Shown in pieces: positions 25,799 to 35,169 of a stretch of DNA of 64,000 bases. Both the position numbers and the translations under genes were made by a program. The stretch comes from Cysteiniphilum litorale (GTDB lineage Bacteria; Pseudomonadota; Gammaproteobacteria; Francisellales; Francisellaceae). Location of the stretch: contig NZ_QLIQ01000005.1 in assembly GCF_003428165.1 (NCBI RefSeq), positions 45,615 to 109,614 on the forward strand, read 5' to 3'. Position 1 is the stretch's first letter, and each line of letters opens with the position of its first letter. The notes beneath the pieces are model-generated. The model was not told where the DNA came from and made no database searches. It was given only the letters and a program-made list of their open reading frames with translations.

Positions 25799-27628
25799 TT
25801 ATGTAGTAATTTCCGTATAGGTCGAATCAATATTGTTATATTGAATACCAGTCAGCGTATCTTGTTCATAAATAGGTAACAAATCGACATTGATTTTAAG
25901 CTCGCCAACTGTTTTAGATTCTCCGCTACCAAAGTCTTTTTGATTGACATGAAAGGAAAATTTGGACTTAGCCATGCGTATGCTGCCATCTTTATTATGT
26001 TCAATTGTAAAATGACTAAAAGATTGATTAGATGGCTCTTTAATTATATAAAAATCATTGTCATCTCCAATACTGGGAGGCATCATCTTGTCGCCATAAA
26101 AAGCAGCAGAAAGCCCTTGATGCAGCTGTTGTATAAAGCATAGATTTTTAGCCTTTAGATTATCAGTAAGTGATGCATATTTTTGATTTATCGCTTTAAT
26201 AAAGGTATCAAAATGTGTTGTGCTATAGGTGGTACCATTAAAGGTGTATTTGTTTTGACGTTCATAATCTCTTTGCAATTGCTCAAGAGTATTGCTGTAT
26301 CGTGTTGAGTAGTCGACTATGTAACCACTATTGCTTAATAAATTAGCTTGAGCTTGATAGATGCTAGCCAGAGGCTCATAGGCGGTATATGCTTTTGCCT
26401 CCAAAGCCTCTGTTGCATCAATAATGTCCCAGTCATCGCCAATGTCTGCTGATGTCTGGTTAAGTGGAGGTGTCTCATGCGTTGTCTTATGATTATTTTG
26501 CTTAATCGGTGCCAAGCTAAAATCACTTGTTGTATTGTCGGTGCGATTAGCATCAGCTGAAATATCGATGACAAACGAGCCATTACTACTTTTATCACCC
26601 TCGCCATAATAGCCTGGTTTTGTTTTATAGCTGCTATCGAGTTTAGACTTGACATAGCTAAGCGCATGACCAAATTGACTTAAATAATCATTAAAACCAT
26701 ATGATTCAGGCTTCAAGCGAATATAAAAGGGCTTATCTACAAAGCGATTGTCATTGACATACTGTGCTACCTCATCAATGCTCGGTATTTCGCTGGTAAG
26801 TGATGAGCCATATTTGTCGAGATCAAGATCACTATCATCATAAGGCTTGGGCATTGAAAAAAGAACATGTCTAAATGTTTCAATCGGTGTCTGAATATAA
26901 CTATGATCTGGTAGATCAACTCCCCACACTAAGTCGCCATGCGTTGAGATTCTTTGATATGATTCAGAACGTGTGGCATTATTCAAAAAGGCGTATATTT
27001 GTTTAGCCTGAGCTTGAGTTAATCCTTTGATTAAGATTGTTCCTCGCTCAAATCCACCACCTAACCCATTTGCACGGATCGCTATCGGCTCATAACCTAA
27101 AATGCTGTCTTTAATAAACTGAGCGATTTTAACTTTGTCAGTGAGCACAGTCTCAACTGCGATAGGTGCATTTAAATACTGTCCCTTATAGTCAAAGCTA
27201 GATGATGTTGTCAGGCTAGCAGGCATCAAATAATCATCTGCTTTGTTACCGTAACGTAGTTGATATAATTCATCATTGAGCGCTAATTTGAGTGGATAGC
27301 CATACTTACCATTGAGACCAAAATAGTTAAACGAAGAATATCTATCAGCTCGGGGCTCGATTGATTGCAAATCTTCATCGGCAATACCAAGTAATTTTTG
27401 GCATTTCTGACGCAATTGTTTAAGCGTATCGTCACTCATATCATCACTTTTAAGTAGATAATAACTTCCTTGGGATGAGTCAACTTTAAGCGCAGGTAAA
27501 TCCTCTTTAAAGTAGGTATAATTACTCCTGCCATCATTAGCATAGCAATAAAGATAAAGCTCTTGGGAATACCCCAAACTACCTAAACAAGATAGACCTA
27601 AAGTAATGCTTCGAGTTAGTTTTTTCAT
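25799..27628 (-). CDS. Secreted protein of unknown function
   Basis: Exported protein of 609 residues with a signal peptide (about 1-20, ending GYS). The mature part begins with a Cys- and Tyr-containing domain (LYLYCYANDG) and has a conserved-looking glycine patch (RANGLGGGFERGTILIKG) around 190. A polar, low-complexity linker (about 350-400) separates it from a C-terminal region with helical and beta stretches. I recognise no family. It is first of three minus-strand genes that all encode exported proteins, and diverges from the coiled-coil cargo genes. The protein probably stays in the periplasm or is surface-exposed. Confidence 0.65.
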   Translation of the reverse strand: MKKLTRSITLGLSCLGSLGYSQELYLYCYANDGRSNYTYFKEDLPALKVDSSQGSYYLLKSDDMSDDTLKQLRQKCQKLLGIADEDLQSIEPRADRYSSFNYFGLNGKYGYPLKLALNDELYQLRYGNKADDYLMPASLTTSSSFDYKGQYLNAPIAVETVLTDKVKIAQFIKDSILGYEPIAIRANGLGGGFERGTILIKGLTQAQAKQIYAFLNNATRSESYQRISTHGDLVWGVDLPDHSYIQTPIETFRHVLFSMPKPYDDSDLDLDKYGSSLTSEIPSIDEVAQYVNDNRFVDKPFYIRLKPESYGFNDYLSQFGHALSYVKSKLDSSYKTKPGYYGEGDKSSNGSFVIDISADANRTDNTTSDFSLAPIKQNNHKTTHETPPLNQTSADIGDDWDIIDATEALEAKAYTAYEPLASIYQAQANLLSNSGYIVDYSTRYSNTLEQLQRDYERQNKYTFNGTTYSTTHFDTFIKAINQKYASLTDNLKAKNLCFIQQLHQGLSAAFYGDKMMPPSIGDDNDFYIIKEPSNQSFSHFTIEHNKDGSIRMAKSKFSFHVNQKDFGSGESKTVGELKINVDLLPIYEQDTLTGIQYNNIDSTYTEITT

Positions 27629-28124
27629 AACGATTCCTTATTTTTATTTTTGTTGGTTAATAATCTCAAAGTAATAAACATCACAAAAGAAAAGCATTAA
27701 TACTCAATCCATGCTTCATAAAATTCGCCCCAATAATCACAACAATACAGCTGATCGTATATTGATTACGGTAGTTATACTATGTTTTAAATGTAGGCAT
27801 TTGTTTTCCTTAATAATTATCTTGATTGATATTTGCAGCTGATAGTAGTGCACAAAATGTTTGGTTATTAGCAGCAATATTAAGAAATATAGTGTGACTT
27901 TGATATACGAATGCGATAGATCGAGCAAAGCGCTCAAGAAAATGTGATTAATTGCCTATTTTGATGTGGTAAATACGTAAGCTAAAGCGCAATGATCGAT
28001 CCATGAGTCAAAGGCTTAAATATCTAAAAAACTTGGTTATAGTGAACGCATCTGGCAGATCAATAGCTTGACTGGCAGAGGTGATAATTAACTTTTTATA
28101 AGACATTAAATAAAGGAGAATGAA
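27629..28124. promoter_or_regulatory. Long divergent intergenic region
   Basis: 496 AT-rich bases between the minus-strand secreted-protein gene and the plus-strand cargo genes. AAAGGAGAATG just before 28125 is an excellent ribosome-binding site. No convincing gene, hairpin or paired promoter boxes were seen; a 66-codon minus-strand frame (27737-27937) lacks coding character. Confidence 0.5.
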
Positions 28125-29285
28125 ATGGGTAGTTTGAAACAATTAATAGAAAATGCTAAAAACTTAACTTATACAGTTTTGGATCATGGTAAATCGAGGA
28201 CCTTGAAGTTTGGAAATCGAAATAAAAATAAAAACTTATTTCAATCAATAAATGACGATATGACGCTAGAGAATCTAATTACTCTAAAAGATAAATTAAC
28301 AGCCATAGGAAGAGGGCTTCTTTCAATAGTAAATTTAGATGTAGATGGTGTTACAAAAGAAGAAAAGGCAAAAATAGATTACTGTAAAGGCGAGTTAGAT
28401 CGACAAATTGACATATTAGATCATTTTGAATCTTTACATAAGTCTTATACAGAGAACCTGACAAAATGGGATGCTGCTGCTGATGGTATGACTAAAGAAT
28501 TTACTGTCTGTAAGGAGAGATATGCAAAATATAGAGAAAATTATAATGGTTTGTTTGAATCCTTATTTAAGGACTTAGTTACTGGAAGTCTGAATGAAGG
28601 TGATCTTAGAAATAAATATATTAAAAAGATAGAAAATTTACATGCTAAGCATGATCAAGCAGTGCATATAGAAAACAACACCTTCATGGATTTTCTGAAA
28701 TCTATTGGGCAGAAAATTATGAATTTATTTAAAAACTTTTGTTATAAATTATCGCTTTTAAACCCTAGCTATGAAAACAGATTAAAAGGAGCCGTGGATT
28801 GTGTCTTACTAGATAAGAAGAGTGTTGATTATGTGGACAAAGGAGCTCATGAGAAATTTAATATTAACATTGTCAAAGAAGCTATTGATACATATGCTAA
28901 AATTGATGAAGCATCTAGAACTGATCTAGGACTTGCTAATGCTATATTAGAAGCAGCTAAAAAGCGTGCTACTACTGAAGACAAGAATAAACTTGAGAGT
29001 CTTGATAACGTTGATCAAGCTAAGGAGGTTGATATGGGGAGTGACCTGAAATTAACAGATTATATGTCATTGATAAAGGGCGCTGAGCATGACATAAAGA
29101 GCTCTACCCCATCTATTAAAAAGGATGTAAGTCATTATGCTATTAAAAATGCAACAGACAAACCGCAACCTGAGAAATCAGGAATACAAAAAGTTATTGA
29201 TAATAAAGCACAAGAATTCCTTACGTTTTATATTAAAAATAAGGAACTAGAAAAAGCTCCTGAAGCTATTGTCAGTCATTCATAA
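28125..29285 (+). CDS. Helical coiled-coil protein, candidate Dot/Icm effector
   Basis: Protein of 386 residues, Lys/Glu-rich and almost entirely helical by composition. There is no signal peptide. An amphipathic or weakly hydrophobic segment (MNLFKNFCYKLSLLNP, about 205-220) may touch membranes. The C-terminus is short, polar and contains Glu and Lys (KNKELEKAPEAIV), as many T4BSS substrates do. Ideal ribosome-binding site (AAAGGAGAATGAA). I recognise no domain. It is the first of five same-strand genes between the two T4BSS blocks. Effector role is a context-based inference. Confidence 0.6.
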   Translation: MGSLKQLIENAKNLTYTVLDHGKSRTLKFGNRNKNKNLFQSINDDMTLENLITLKDKLTAIGRGLLSIVNLDVDGVTKEEKAKIDYCKGELDRQIDILDHFESLHKSYTENLTKWDAAADGMTKEFTVCKERYAKYRENYNGLFESLFKDLVTGSLNEGDLRNKYIKKIENLHAKHDQAVHIENNTFMDFLKSIGQKIMNLFKNFCYKLSLLNPSYENRLKGAVDCVLLDKKSVDYVDKGAHEKFNINIVKEAIDTYAKIDEASRTDLGLANAILEAAKKRATTEDKNKLESLDNVDQAKEVDMGSDLKLTDYMSLIKGAEHDIKSSTPSIKKDVSHYAIKNATDKPQPEKSGIQKVIDNKAQEFLTFYIKNKELEKAPEAIVSHS

Positions 29286-29368
29286 CCGTTGGGCTTTTGA
29301 GGCTTAGAAATCTCAAATCTATTCAGAGTAACAACAAATTCACTTGTAACAAATTAAGGGGGAAAAGT

Positions 29369-29968
29369 ATGCCCACAATGACACAAAGCAGACCATCAAA
29401 ATGGTGGTGTCTTTTTAAGGATTTTCTTTATCATGCGGATAATAAACAACAAAGGCTATTTGACCAAATAAATACAACCATAAATAGCCAAAATAAAGGG
29501 TTTTCGATGCTAGAGAGAAAGCATATTCAATTGCAAAAAAAGTACCCTGATATCATTAAATCAGCATATGACTGTGACACAGAAGCTCTTGGTGATTATT
29601 ATAGAACTAAGTTTAAGTATTGTGATTTGATGAATAAAGAGCTTCAATCTTTAAAAGGTTTAAATGATTTAGCTATTAAAAACAGTGAAATAATGGCAAG
29701 AGAAAAATCAAATTTAACTGCACATCTTGATGATTTTGCGCGTGAAAAAGAGTTAAAAAAGAGCTATAAATCAGATATTCGTCAATGTATTTCTGCAATT
29801 GATATATTAACTTTTAAGCAATTTAAAGGGCGATATCAACAGCTTATCGAGCATTTTATAGCAAAATTAGAAAATTTCTCTAAAGGAATGCAACCTAATT
29901 TGCAATCAGTCATTAATAACAGTATTGCTGAGATAAGGGTCGATAATATTTCTGAATATGCCACGTAA
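29369..29968 (+). CDS. Small helical protein, candidate Dot/Icm effector
   Basis: Protein of 199 residues, Lys/Gln-rich and helical, no signal peptide. It has an aromatic N-terminal segment (SKWWCLFKDFLYHAD). The frame opens 72 bases earlier, but the ATG at 29369 is preceded by AAGGGGGAAAAGT, a strong site. Not recognised. It lies 83 bases after its upstream neighbour and has similar size class and composition. It precedes a palindromic intergenic repeat. Confidence 0.6.
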   Translation: MPTMTQSRPSKWWCLFKDFLYHADNKQQRLFDQINTTINSQNKGFSMLERKHIQLQKKYPDIIKSAYDCDTEALGDYYRTKFKYCDLMNKELQSLKGLNDLAIKNSEIMAREKSNLTAHLDDFAREKELKKSYKSDIRQCISAIDILTFKQFKGRYQQLIEHFIAKLENFSKGMQPNLQSVINNSIAEIRVDNISEYAT

Positions 29969-30050
29969 GGCTTCAAAGTATGATTTTATACATTAAGAAT
30001 GTCCAACTTTTTTATTTAACCCTCGGTATTACACGGACTTTTTATATTCC

Positions 30051-30164
30051 AACACCCCGCCTCGCAAGCTCGGCACCCCTCTTGAAAAGAGGGGAATATA
30101 AAATTACCGGTGCCTAATTCCCCTCTTTTCAAGAGGGGTGGCAGTCGTAGGCTGACGGGGTGTT
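30051..30164. repeat. 114-bp palindromic intergenic element (MITE-like)
   Basis: Outer arms AACACCCCG and CGGGGTGTT are inverted. Inside, both arms carry a hairpin of their own, CCCCTCTTGAAAAGAGGGG and CCCCTCTTTTCAAGAGGGG, which are inverted copies of each other. The element therefore folds either as one long cruciform or as two short hairpins. It contains no open frame. It lies in the 292-base gap between two cargo genes and has the look of a mobile or amplified repeat. Confidence 0.8.
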
Positions 30165-30260
30165 TATAAAATCATGGTTTTCCTAAAGTGCGTAATTCCA
30201 GTTACCAAGTTTTAAGGAAGTTATAATTATATTAGTATTTCATGGGAGAGATAAACCGCA

Positions 30261-31598
30261 ATGGGTCAAGAAATTGAATTACCAGACCTCACAGCTAAAA
30301 CTAAGGCAAAGAAATTATTGCTTGAGAAAATTGACGAGATTCGATGTATTGCAAATACGAGCTATAGTGAGGATAAATTATTTATAATAAACTCTATAAG
30401 AGATTTGAATAATAGTTTACTTACGGATTTTAGAGCCATTAATACTGACAGAAGTAATGGTAATGAAGAGCAAAAATATCGAGTTCAGGGTATATATCAA
30501 ATATTAACAGAATTGATTGTTAATCATGATTTAAGGAAAAGTCTAATTAACTATTACACTGTTTTGTATCTGTTAATTAACGAATGTAGATTGCTAAAAA
30601 AGGACTTACATGAGTTATCAGACTATTTAGTTAAAGTCTTACAAGAGTCACTAAAAAGTAATTTATCAGATGATCAAAATTTATCATTGTCAGTAATCAG
30701 TGAAAAAACTAAAGAGCAAGAAGATTTAGAAAGTTCTATAGAAGACAGCTATTTAGAAGGACTATATCAAAAAGTAATTAATGAAATGCCTGAAAGTCAA
30801 CTGAGTAATTTAAAACCTCAGGAAGCAGAAAAGTTTCAATCATATTTCACAAATGATTTAGATTTTTCTAAAGAAAGTATAAAAGAGAGTGGTATAGATA
30901 AGCCCTTAGAAGAGAGCTTGAATATAACCCAACCTCTTAAGTTTACTCGATTAGAAAGAAGTCAATCATGTTTTGATTTGGGTCGAGATTTTAACTTTGA
31001 GAATAGTGTAAATTTACCAACAGAAGCACAAAAAGATAGTTTGCCTAACATTCATAAAAGTAGTGAGGGTAGCGAAAAATCTGCACACATGCCAAGTAAG
31101 TCTGGTCAAAAAATATTTATTGACTGGGAAAATATTGAGGCTTTAGTTAAAGAACTTGGTGGCACTTTAACAAATGAGCATGAGGCAAAACAGAATCAAT
31201 CAGCTAAGTTTACAAAAGGCAGTGAACAATACACACTTTCTCAAAATAATGAAAATGGAGTGATTACGCTATCAGCGCAAAACAGTTCATTTAAGCAGTT
31301 TGCTAAAACTTTAACGGCTTTAGTGGCAGCAAAGATTCAATCACAACCTGGGGAAGGTGTGACGGTTACTTTTAAGCATGTCGGCAATGCCACAAAAGAG
31401 GAGTATCTTAGTGCGCTCGAAGAATTAAAAGCACTAGGGGAAAAATGCAATGTCACTATTAACAAAGATCCATCATGTGATAATGAGCTGTTTAATGAGG
31501 CGTTGCGCGCTATAGAGAAATCTAACGAAAAGCCGATGCCATTTAAAGAGAAAATTGAAAGCAAGCCTGCTGAGAATGATCCTGTACAAGAGACTTGA
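30261..31598 (+). CDS. Candidate Dot/Icm effector, unknown function
   Basis: Protein of 445 residues without signal peptide. A helical N-terminal domain (about 1-160) is followed by a Ser/Glu-rich disordered region (about 160-295) and a small alpha/beta domain (about 300-415; IDWENIEALVKELGGTL at its start, then VTVTFKHVG). That C-terminal fold reminds me of domains found in large polyvalent or conjugation-related proteins, but I cannot name it. The last 25 residues are Lys/Glu/Pro-rich (EKIESKPAENDPVQET), close to the E-block pattern that DotM recognises. GGGAGAG precedes the ATG. Confidence 0.65.
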   Translation: MGQEIELPDLTAKTKAKKLLLEKIDEIRCIANTSYSEDKLFIINSIRDLNNSLLTDFRAINTDRSNGNEEQKYRVQGIYQILTELIVNHDLRKSLINYYTVLYLLINECRLLKKDLHELSDYLVKVLQESLKSNLSDDQNLSLSVISEKTKEQEDLESSIEDSYLEGLYQKVINEMPESQLSNLKPQEAEKFQSYFTNDLDFSKESIKESGIDKPLEESLNITQPLKFTRLERSQSCFDLGRDFNFENSVNLPTEAQKDSLPNIHKSSEGSEKSAHMPSKSGQKIFIDWENIEALVKELGGTLTNEHEAKQNQSAKFTKGSEQYTLSQNNENGVITLSAQNSSFKQFAKTLTALVAAKIQSQPGEGVTVTFKHVGNATKEEYLSALEELKALGEKCNVTINKDPSCDNELFNEALRAIEKSNEKPMPFKEKIESKPAENDPVQET

Positions 31599-31629
31599 TA
31601 GCAATCAATCAAAATTAAGTTGAGGTTCA

Positions 31630-31686
31630 AATTCCCCTCACCAACACAGCCTAAGTTGTGCGACCTCTCCCACAAGAGGAGAGGTG
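31630..31686. repeat. Dispersed intergenic repeat, copy 2, with strong hairpin
   Basis: This is the reverse-orientation relative of 19781-19830. It holds a perfect 8-bp stem, ACCTCTCC (31663-31670) with GGAGAGGT (31678-31685), loop of seven. It sits 30 bases after a gene end and may help end transcription or stabilise the transcript. No T-run follows. Confidence 0.6.
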
Positions 31687-31753
31687 ATAGCTTATGCAGT
31701 TTGTTTTTACATCATGACATAGTAACTCCAGATAGTAATAGAGAGAACCTAAT

Positions 31754-33052
31754 ATGAATAAGTATCGCTTTAATTTAAATAATGCACAAAAATTACGCGA
31801 AGAAAAAACGCTTCAATTACTGCGGAAAATGGTTGATGAGAATCAAGGTATAACGCCATTTGACAATATTGAAAAAGGAAAAATCAAAGAAGCAAAAAAC
31901 CTTACATTTCCGGATAAAAAATTAGTAAACAAAGTAAACCAATTTATCAAGGAAAATAAAATTGAGTTTATGTCTTTTCAAAAATTAAGTGCTATAAATA
32001 GCAATCATAAAATTGAAGATACAATACAATCAAATGATGCCAAAAAAGCCCAAGAGTATACACTTTATAGTATTTATGCTGATCGAGTGTTTCAAAGTAG
32101 CGCTGATCGCCGCTCAGGCATAAGCAATTACTGGCTGCACAATGTGTTATATGATGATAAAAAGCTCTGGGAATCTGATGTGCATTCTAGCTCGGTTCTT
32201 GTGCCATATCAGTCAAAAATGGGAAAAAAGAGCATTATTGCTCAAACACAAAACAATGCTCGAGAAATTTACCAGCAAGATGACAATAACGCACCTCAAT
32301 TAATGCTATATCAAACCTTGCTTAAGCCAGGCATTGCAGGGTTTGTTACAGGTAAAGAAAACCAAATGTTACACTATAAACATAAGGCGATAGATAATTT
32401 CAAGAATGTTTTGAAGGGTGTGACTGTATTGAGCACAAACCATTCGATTAATATGTCGCTATTGTGCAAGCTTAATAATTATCTTTGTAATAATTTTTTC
32501 TTTGGTGTAAGCCTGTGGCAGCGTAGGGAAGTTGTCAAAAGACTTCAGCAACTTAATGAAACTGAACAACCAGATAATAAATTGGTTGCTGATGCTTTAG
32601 CACAATATAAAAAAGCAATGAATACAACCTATCCAAATCGACGTGATATGCTATCACGTGCTGCTTATGAGCTTATTGCAGTTAACCACCTAGGTGGTAA
32701 AACACATACAACTTGCAAGTCAGGTAAAGATCGTGCCGGAATGGTAAAGTTATTTGCAGATGCTTTGTTAGTCTGCTATCAAGAGAAGAAGAGGTTCCCT
32801 AATCTTTATTCTAAAAGAGATCAAAAGCATTTTGCTGAGATATTTAAAAAGCTTTTCTACTCTGAGCATATGCAGCAAATTGCAGATATAAATTCACCAG
32901 GCGCTTATGGCTTGAAAAGTATGCAAGCTGTATTACCTAAGTTTTTATACGATAAATTGAAAAACCACAATCCGCAACGGTTTTCATTTTTTAAGCAGGC
33001 AGCGAAACTAAATAATCAATTATGTCAATTTAAACTAGGAGCACAGATGTAA
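31754..33052 (+). CDS. Putative SopB/IpgD-type phosphoinositide phosphatase effector
   Basis: Protein of 432 residues without signal peptide. The segment CKSGKDRAGM (Cys321 to Arg327) is a CX5R catalytic loop. It matches the motif CKSGKDRTGM of the type III effectors SopB/SigD and IpgD, which dephosphorylate inositol phosphates and phosphoinositides. An upstream Asn-rich segment (LSTNHSINMSLL, about 226-237) sits where those enzymes have their first conserved motif. The second Lys in the loop suits negatively charged inositol headgroups. Outside the loop similarity is weak. It overlaps the protease gene by one base, so the two are expressed together. Tyrosine-phosphatase activity is an alternative. 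Confidence 0.7.
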   Translation: MNKYRFNLNNAQKLREEKTLQLLRKMVDENQGITPFDNIEKGKIKEAKNLTFPDKKLVNKVNQFIKENKIEFMSFQKLSAINSNHKIEDTIQSNDAKKAQEYTLYSIYADRVFQSSADRRSGISNYWLHNVLYDDKKLWESDVHSSSVLVPYQSKMGKKSIIAQTQNNAREIYQQDDNNAPQLMLYQTLLKPGIAGFVTGKENQMLHYKHKAIDNFKNVLKGVTVLSTNHSINMSLLCKLNNYLCNNFFFGVSLWQRREVVKRLQQLNETEQPDNKLVADALAQYKKAMNTTYPNRRDMLSRAAYELIAVNHLGGKTHTTCKSGKDRAGMVKLFADALLVCYQEKKRFPNLYSKRDQKHFAEIFKKLFYSEHMQQIADINSPGAYGLKSMQAVLPKFLYDKLKNHNPQRFSFFKQAAKLNNQLCQFKLGAQM

Positions 33053-34188
33053 TGAAGAATCTGCAATTATATGTTTATAAAAATAATGCGTTAGTTGCTA
33101 ACAAGAGCATATCTATCGAAGGCGACTGGAAAAAAATAGATAAAAATAACTTTTTTGTTTGCTCAGAACAGCAAGTTGATGAATTAGTTAATGCATTCTG
33201 TAGAAGTCACCTAGGAGAGGGTGCAGCAGTTGAGCTAAGAGTTGGAAGGCAAGGCTTTATGTCATATGGCGCTGATCTATTTAAAAAACAAATGGGGTAT
33301 CCATTGTGTTATCACAAGGATGGTCATTATGTGCGTGCTCGTAGATATGGGTTTAAGTCTGCTGAGGATATGATCGTTCATAATCTTGATCGTTACTTTG
33401 CTGACAACTTAGTGCGAATTACTCCAAGTTCTTTTTTCACCCCTATAGCTCAAACCTATTTTAGCGTCATGCGTTATACTGATCGTATTAGCGAGGGAGG
33501 GTGTACAGCGAATTATGTTAATGCATTTGTTAAAAAAAATGGCAACTCAAACCTGTTTCAAAAAGGTAAGAGTCATTATTATTTATTCTCTATGGAGAAC
33601 GGTGAAAATATTAGCGGGTATCAGGATAAAGAAGGACTTTTGATATTACCTTGTGACTATGCTTTTGGAAGCGGCAAACATGCTGTACTTGTGACAATAG
33701 ATAATACTAGACAGGACGGAGATATAAAGATCTATAATTCATTATCGCATTACATGGATCCTATAAACTATGATGAGTTGAAAAATAATCTATCGAAATA
33801 CTTTCCGGGTCGTGAAATTAATACGGTTGATTTTGGTGTGCAATTGCCGTATCAAACTGATTGTACGCGTTATGTTGCTATCTGGATTTCAGCATTGCTT
33901 AACCATGTACGTTCAGAGCTTTTAGAGAATATAGACTACAGAACAGTACTAAATAAATATTTTGACCCACATCTTGATAAAGATAATTTTTATGACCCAG
34001 AGCAGGAGATAATGAAATGTCATGAAGTTGATGAAGAAACTGACATCCTACTCAGCAGAGAAAGCCTGTTAACCTCAGAACAAAATGCAATAGATACGAC
34101 TAATAATTCCAATGTTAATCATCGGTGCTTATTTGCGAATCAAAGCTTAAATTCAAATACTGATTTTCAATCAAACCAAGAGCCATAG
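33052..34188 (+). CDS. Putative CE-clan (Ulp1/YopJ-like) cysteine protease effector
   Basis: Protein of 378 residues without signal peptide. A possible catalytic set in CE-clan order is visible: His210 in KHAVLVTID (beta-strand after His), Asn229 in IKIYNSL, Gln264 or Gln268 and Cys271 in QLPYQTDCTRYVAIW, followed by a helix. This spacing (His, about 19, Asn/Asp, about 35-40, Gln, Cys) is that of Ulp1-like deubiquitinases/deSUMOylases and YopJ-type acetyltransferases. The C-terminal ~60 residues are polar and probably unstructured. The start codon overlaps the phosphatase stop. Translocation by Dot/Icm into host cells is inferred. A bacterial-protein target cannot be ruled out. Confidence 0.65.
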   Translation: MKNLQLYVYKNNALVANKSISIEGDWKKIDKNNFFVCSEQQVDELVNAFCRSHLGEGAAVELRVGRQGFMSYGADLFKKQMGYPLCYHKDGHYVRARRYGFKSAEDMIVHNLDRYFADNLVRITPSSFFTPIAQTYFSVMRYTDRISEGGCTANYVNAFVKKNGNSNLFQKGKSHYYLFSMENGENISGYQDKEGLLILPCDYAFGSGKHAVLVTIDNTRQDGDIKIYNSLSHYMDPINYDELKNNLSKYFPGREINTVDFGVQLPYQTDCTRYVAIWISALLNHVRSELLENIDYRTVLNKYFDPHLDKDNFYDPEQEIMKCHEVDEETDILLSRESLLTSEQNAIDTTNNSNVNHRCLFANQSLNSNTDFQSNQEP

Positions 34189-34305
34189 AACGTTAACCAT
34201 CCTTTGATTAACTCCCGTTAAACTACTGTAAATTAATGCCTAAATAAACGTTTAGCTGAATTCAACACTTAATTTTTGCAAGTGCTGTAGTGCTGCATTA
34301 TCTTC

Positions 34306-35169
34306 GTGACAAAACACAAAAATAATCAATTTCTGATGAGAAGAATACATATTTTACTTGGTATTACCTTTGGTTTTTTGACGCAGATATCTTTTGCAAA
34401 CACAAATGATATTGATCAATTAGTCAGCTCGATGTTTCCGCTAACACCAGGTCAAATTAAGGAGATTAAAACGGATGTTTCTGCGCGTCAGAAAGCAGCA
34501 TCAACGGTGCCAGCAATGTCAGGAACGCAAGGAGTATCACGCGTATTAATGACAAGTCTTAATCCAACTAAACATATTACACCACCAAATGTTCGCTTGG
34601 GCGTTGGCGTGGTTACCTCGCTTATTTTCACAGATGCCAATGGCAATGTTCTGCCAATTGGCAGTTATGTCATTGGTAATAGTGGTGATTTCAAGGTGGA
34701 TTGGGATAAGAAAAATAACGTCTTAATGATGCAAGCAATAAAGCCGTATGCTGAGACGAATATGGCCGTTATGCTCAATGGCTTATCAATTCCCGTGACG
34801 ATCACGTTGTTATCAACACAGTCGCAATGGGACTATTTAGACTATATTCGTGTGGTTGACTCTAATGGACACAGTGACAGTGAGCTGACTCAGTTAGATA
34901 GCGGTGTATTGGTTGATTTACTGCACGGCATCGTGCCGGATGAGGCAAAAAAGTTAACTGTCTCAGATAGTGCGCTTAGTGCATGGCATTATCAAGGACA
35001 TTATTTATTAATCACCGAAGGGGCGTTGATATCACCTTCATGGACTCATCATGCTGAGGATAATACGACTGCACATATGAATGCTTATGAAATTAATCCA
35101 ACTTCGGTGGTACTGGTTTCAACAAATTCAGGTCTAAAAAAAGTGATGATTGGGGATAACAATGCTTAA
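34306..35169 (+). CDS. dotH: Dot/Icm outer-membrane core protein DotH (IcmK)
   Basis: Exported protein of up to 287 residues (shorter than Legionella DotH, about 360). A signal peptide ends at SFA. An N-terminal segment (QLVSSMFPLTPGQI) is the usual DotH entry. The C-terminal part (about 90-280) is the conserved VirB9-like core with PPNVRLGVGVVTSLIFTDANG and YLDYIRVVDSNG. GTG at 34306 and ATG at 34336 are both possible starts; neither has a good ribosome-binding site. DotH forms the outer-membrane ring with DotC and DotD. First gene of T4BSS block 2; its 3' end overlaps dotG. Confidence 0.92.
   Translation: MTKHKNNQFLMRRIHILLGITFGFLTQISFANTNDIDQLVSSMFPLTPGQIKEIKTDVSARQKAASTVPAMSGTQGVSRVLMTSLNPTKHITPPNVRLGVGVVTSLIFTDANGNVLPIGSYVIGNSGDFKVDWDKKNNVLMMQAIKPYAETNMAVMLNGLSIPVTITLLSTQSQWDYLDYIRVVDSNGHSDSELTQLDSGVLVDLLHGIVPDEAKKLTVSDSALSAWHYQGHYLLITEGALISPSWTHHAEDNTTAHMNAYEINPTSVVLVSTNSGLKKVMIGDNNA

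Noticed and set aside
26335..26673. 112-codon minus-strand frame inside the 609-residue exported-protein gene
   Set aside because: It lies wholly within a longer gene with a signal peptide and has biased, low-complexity composition; no ribosome-binding site.
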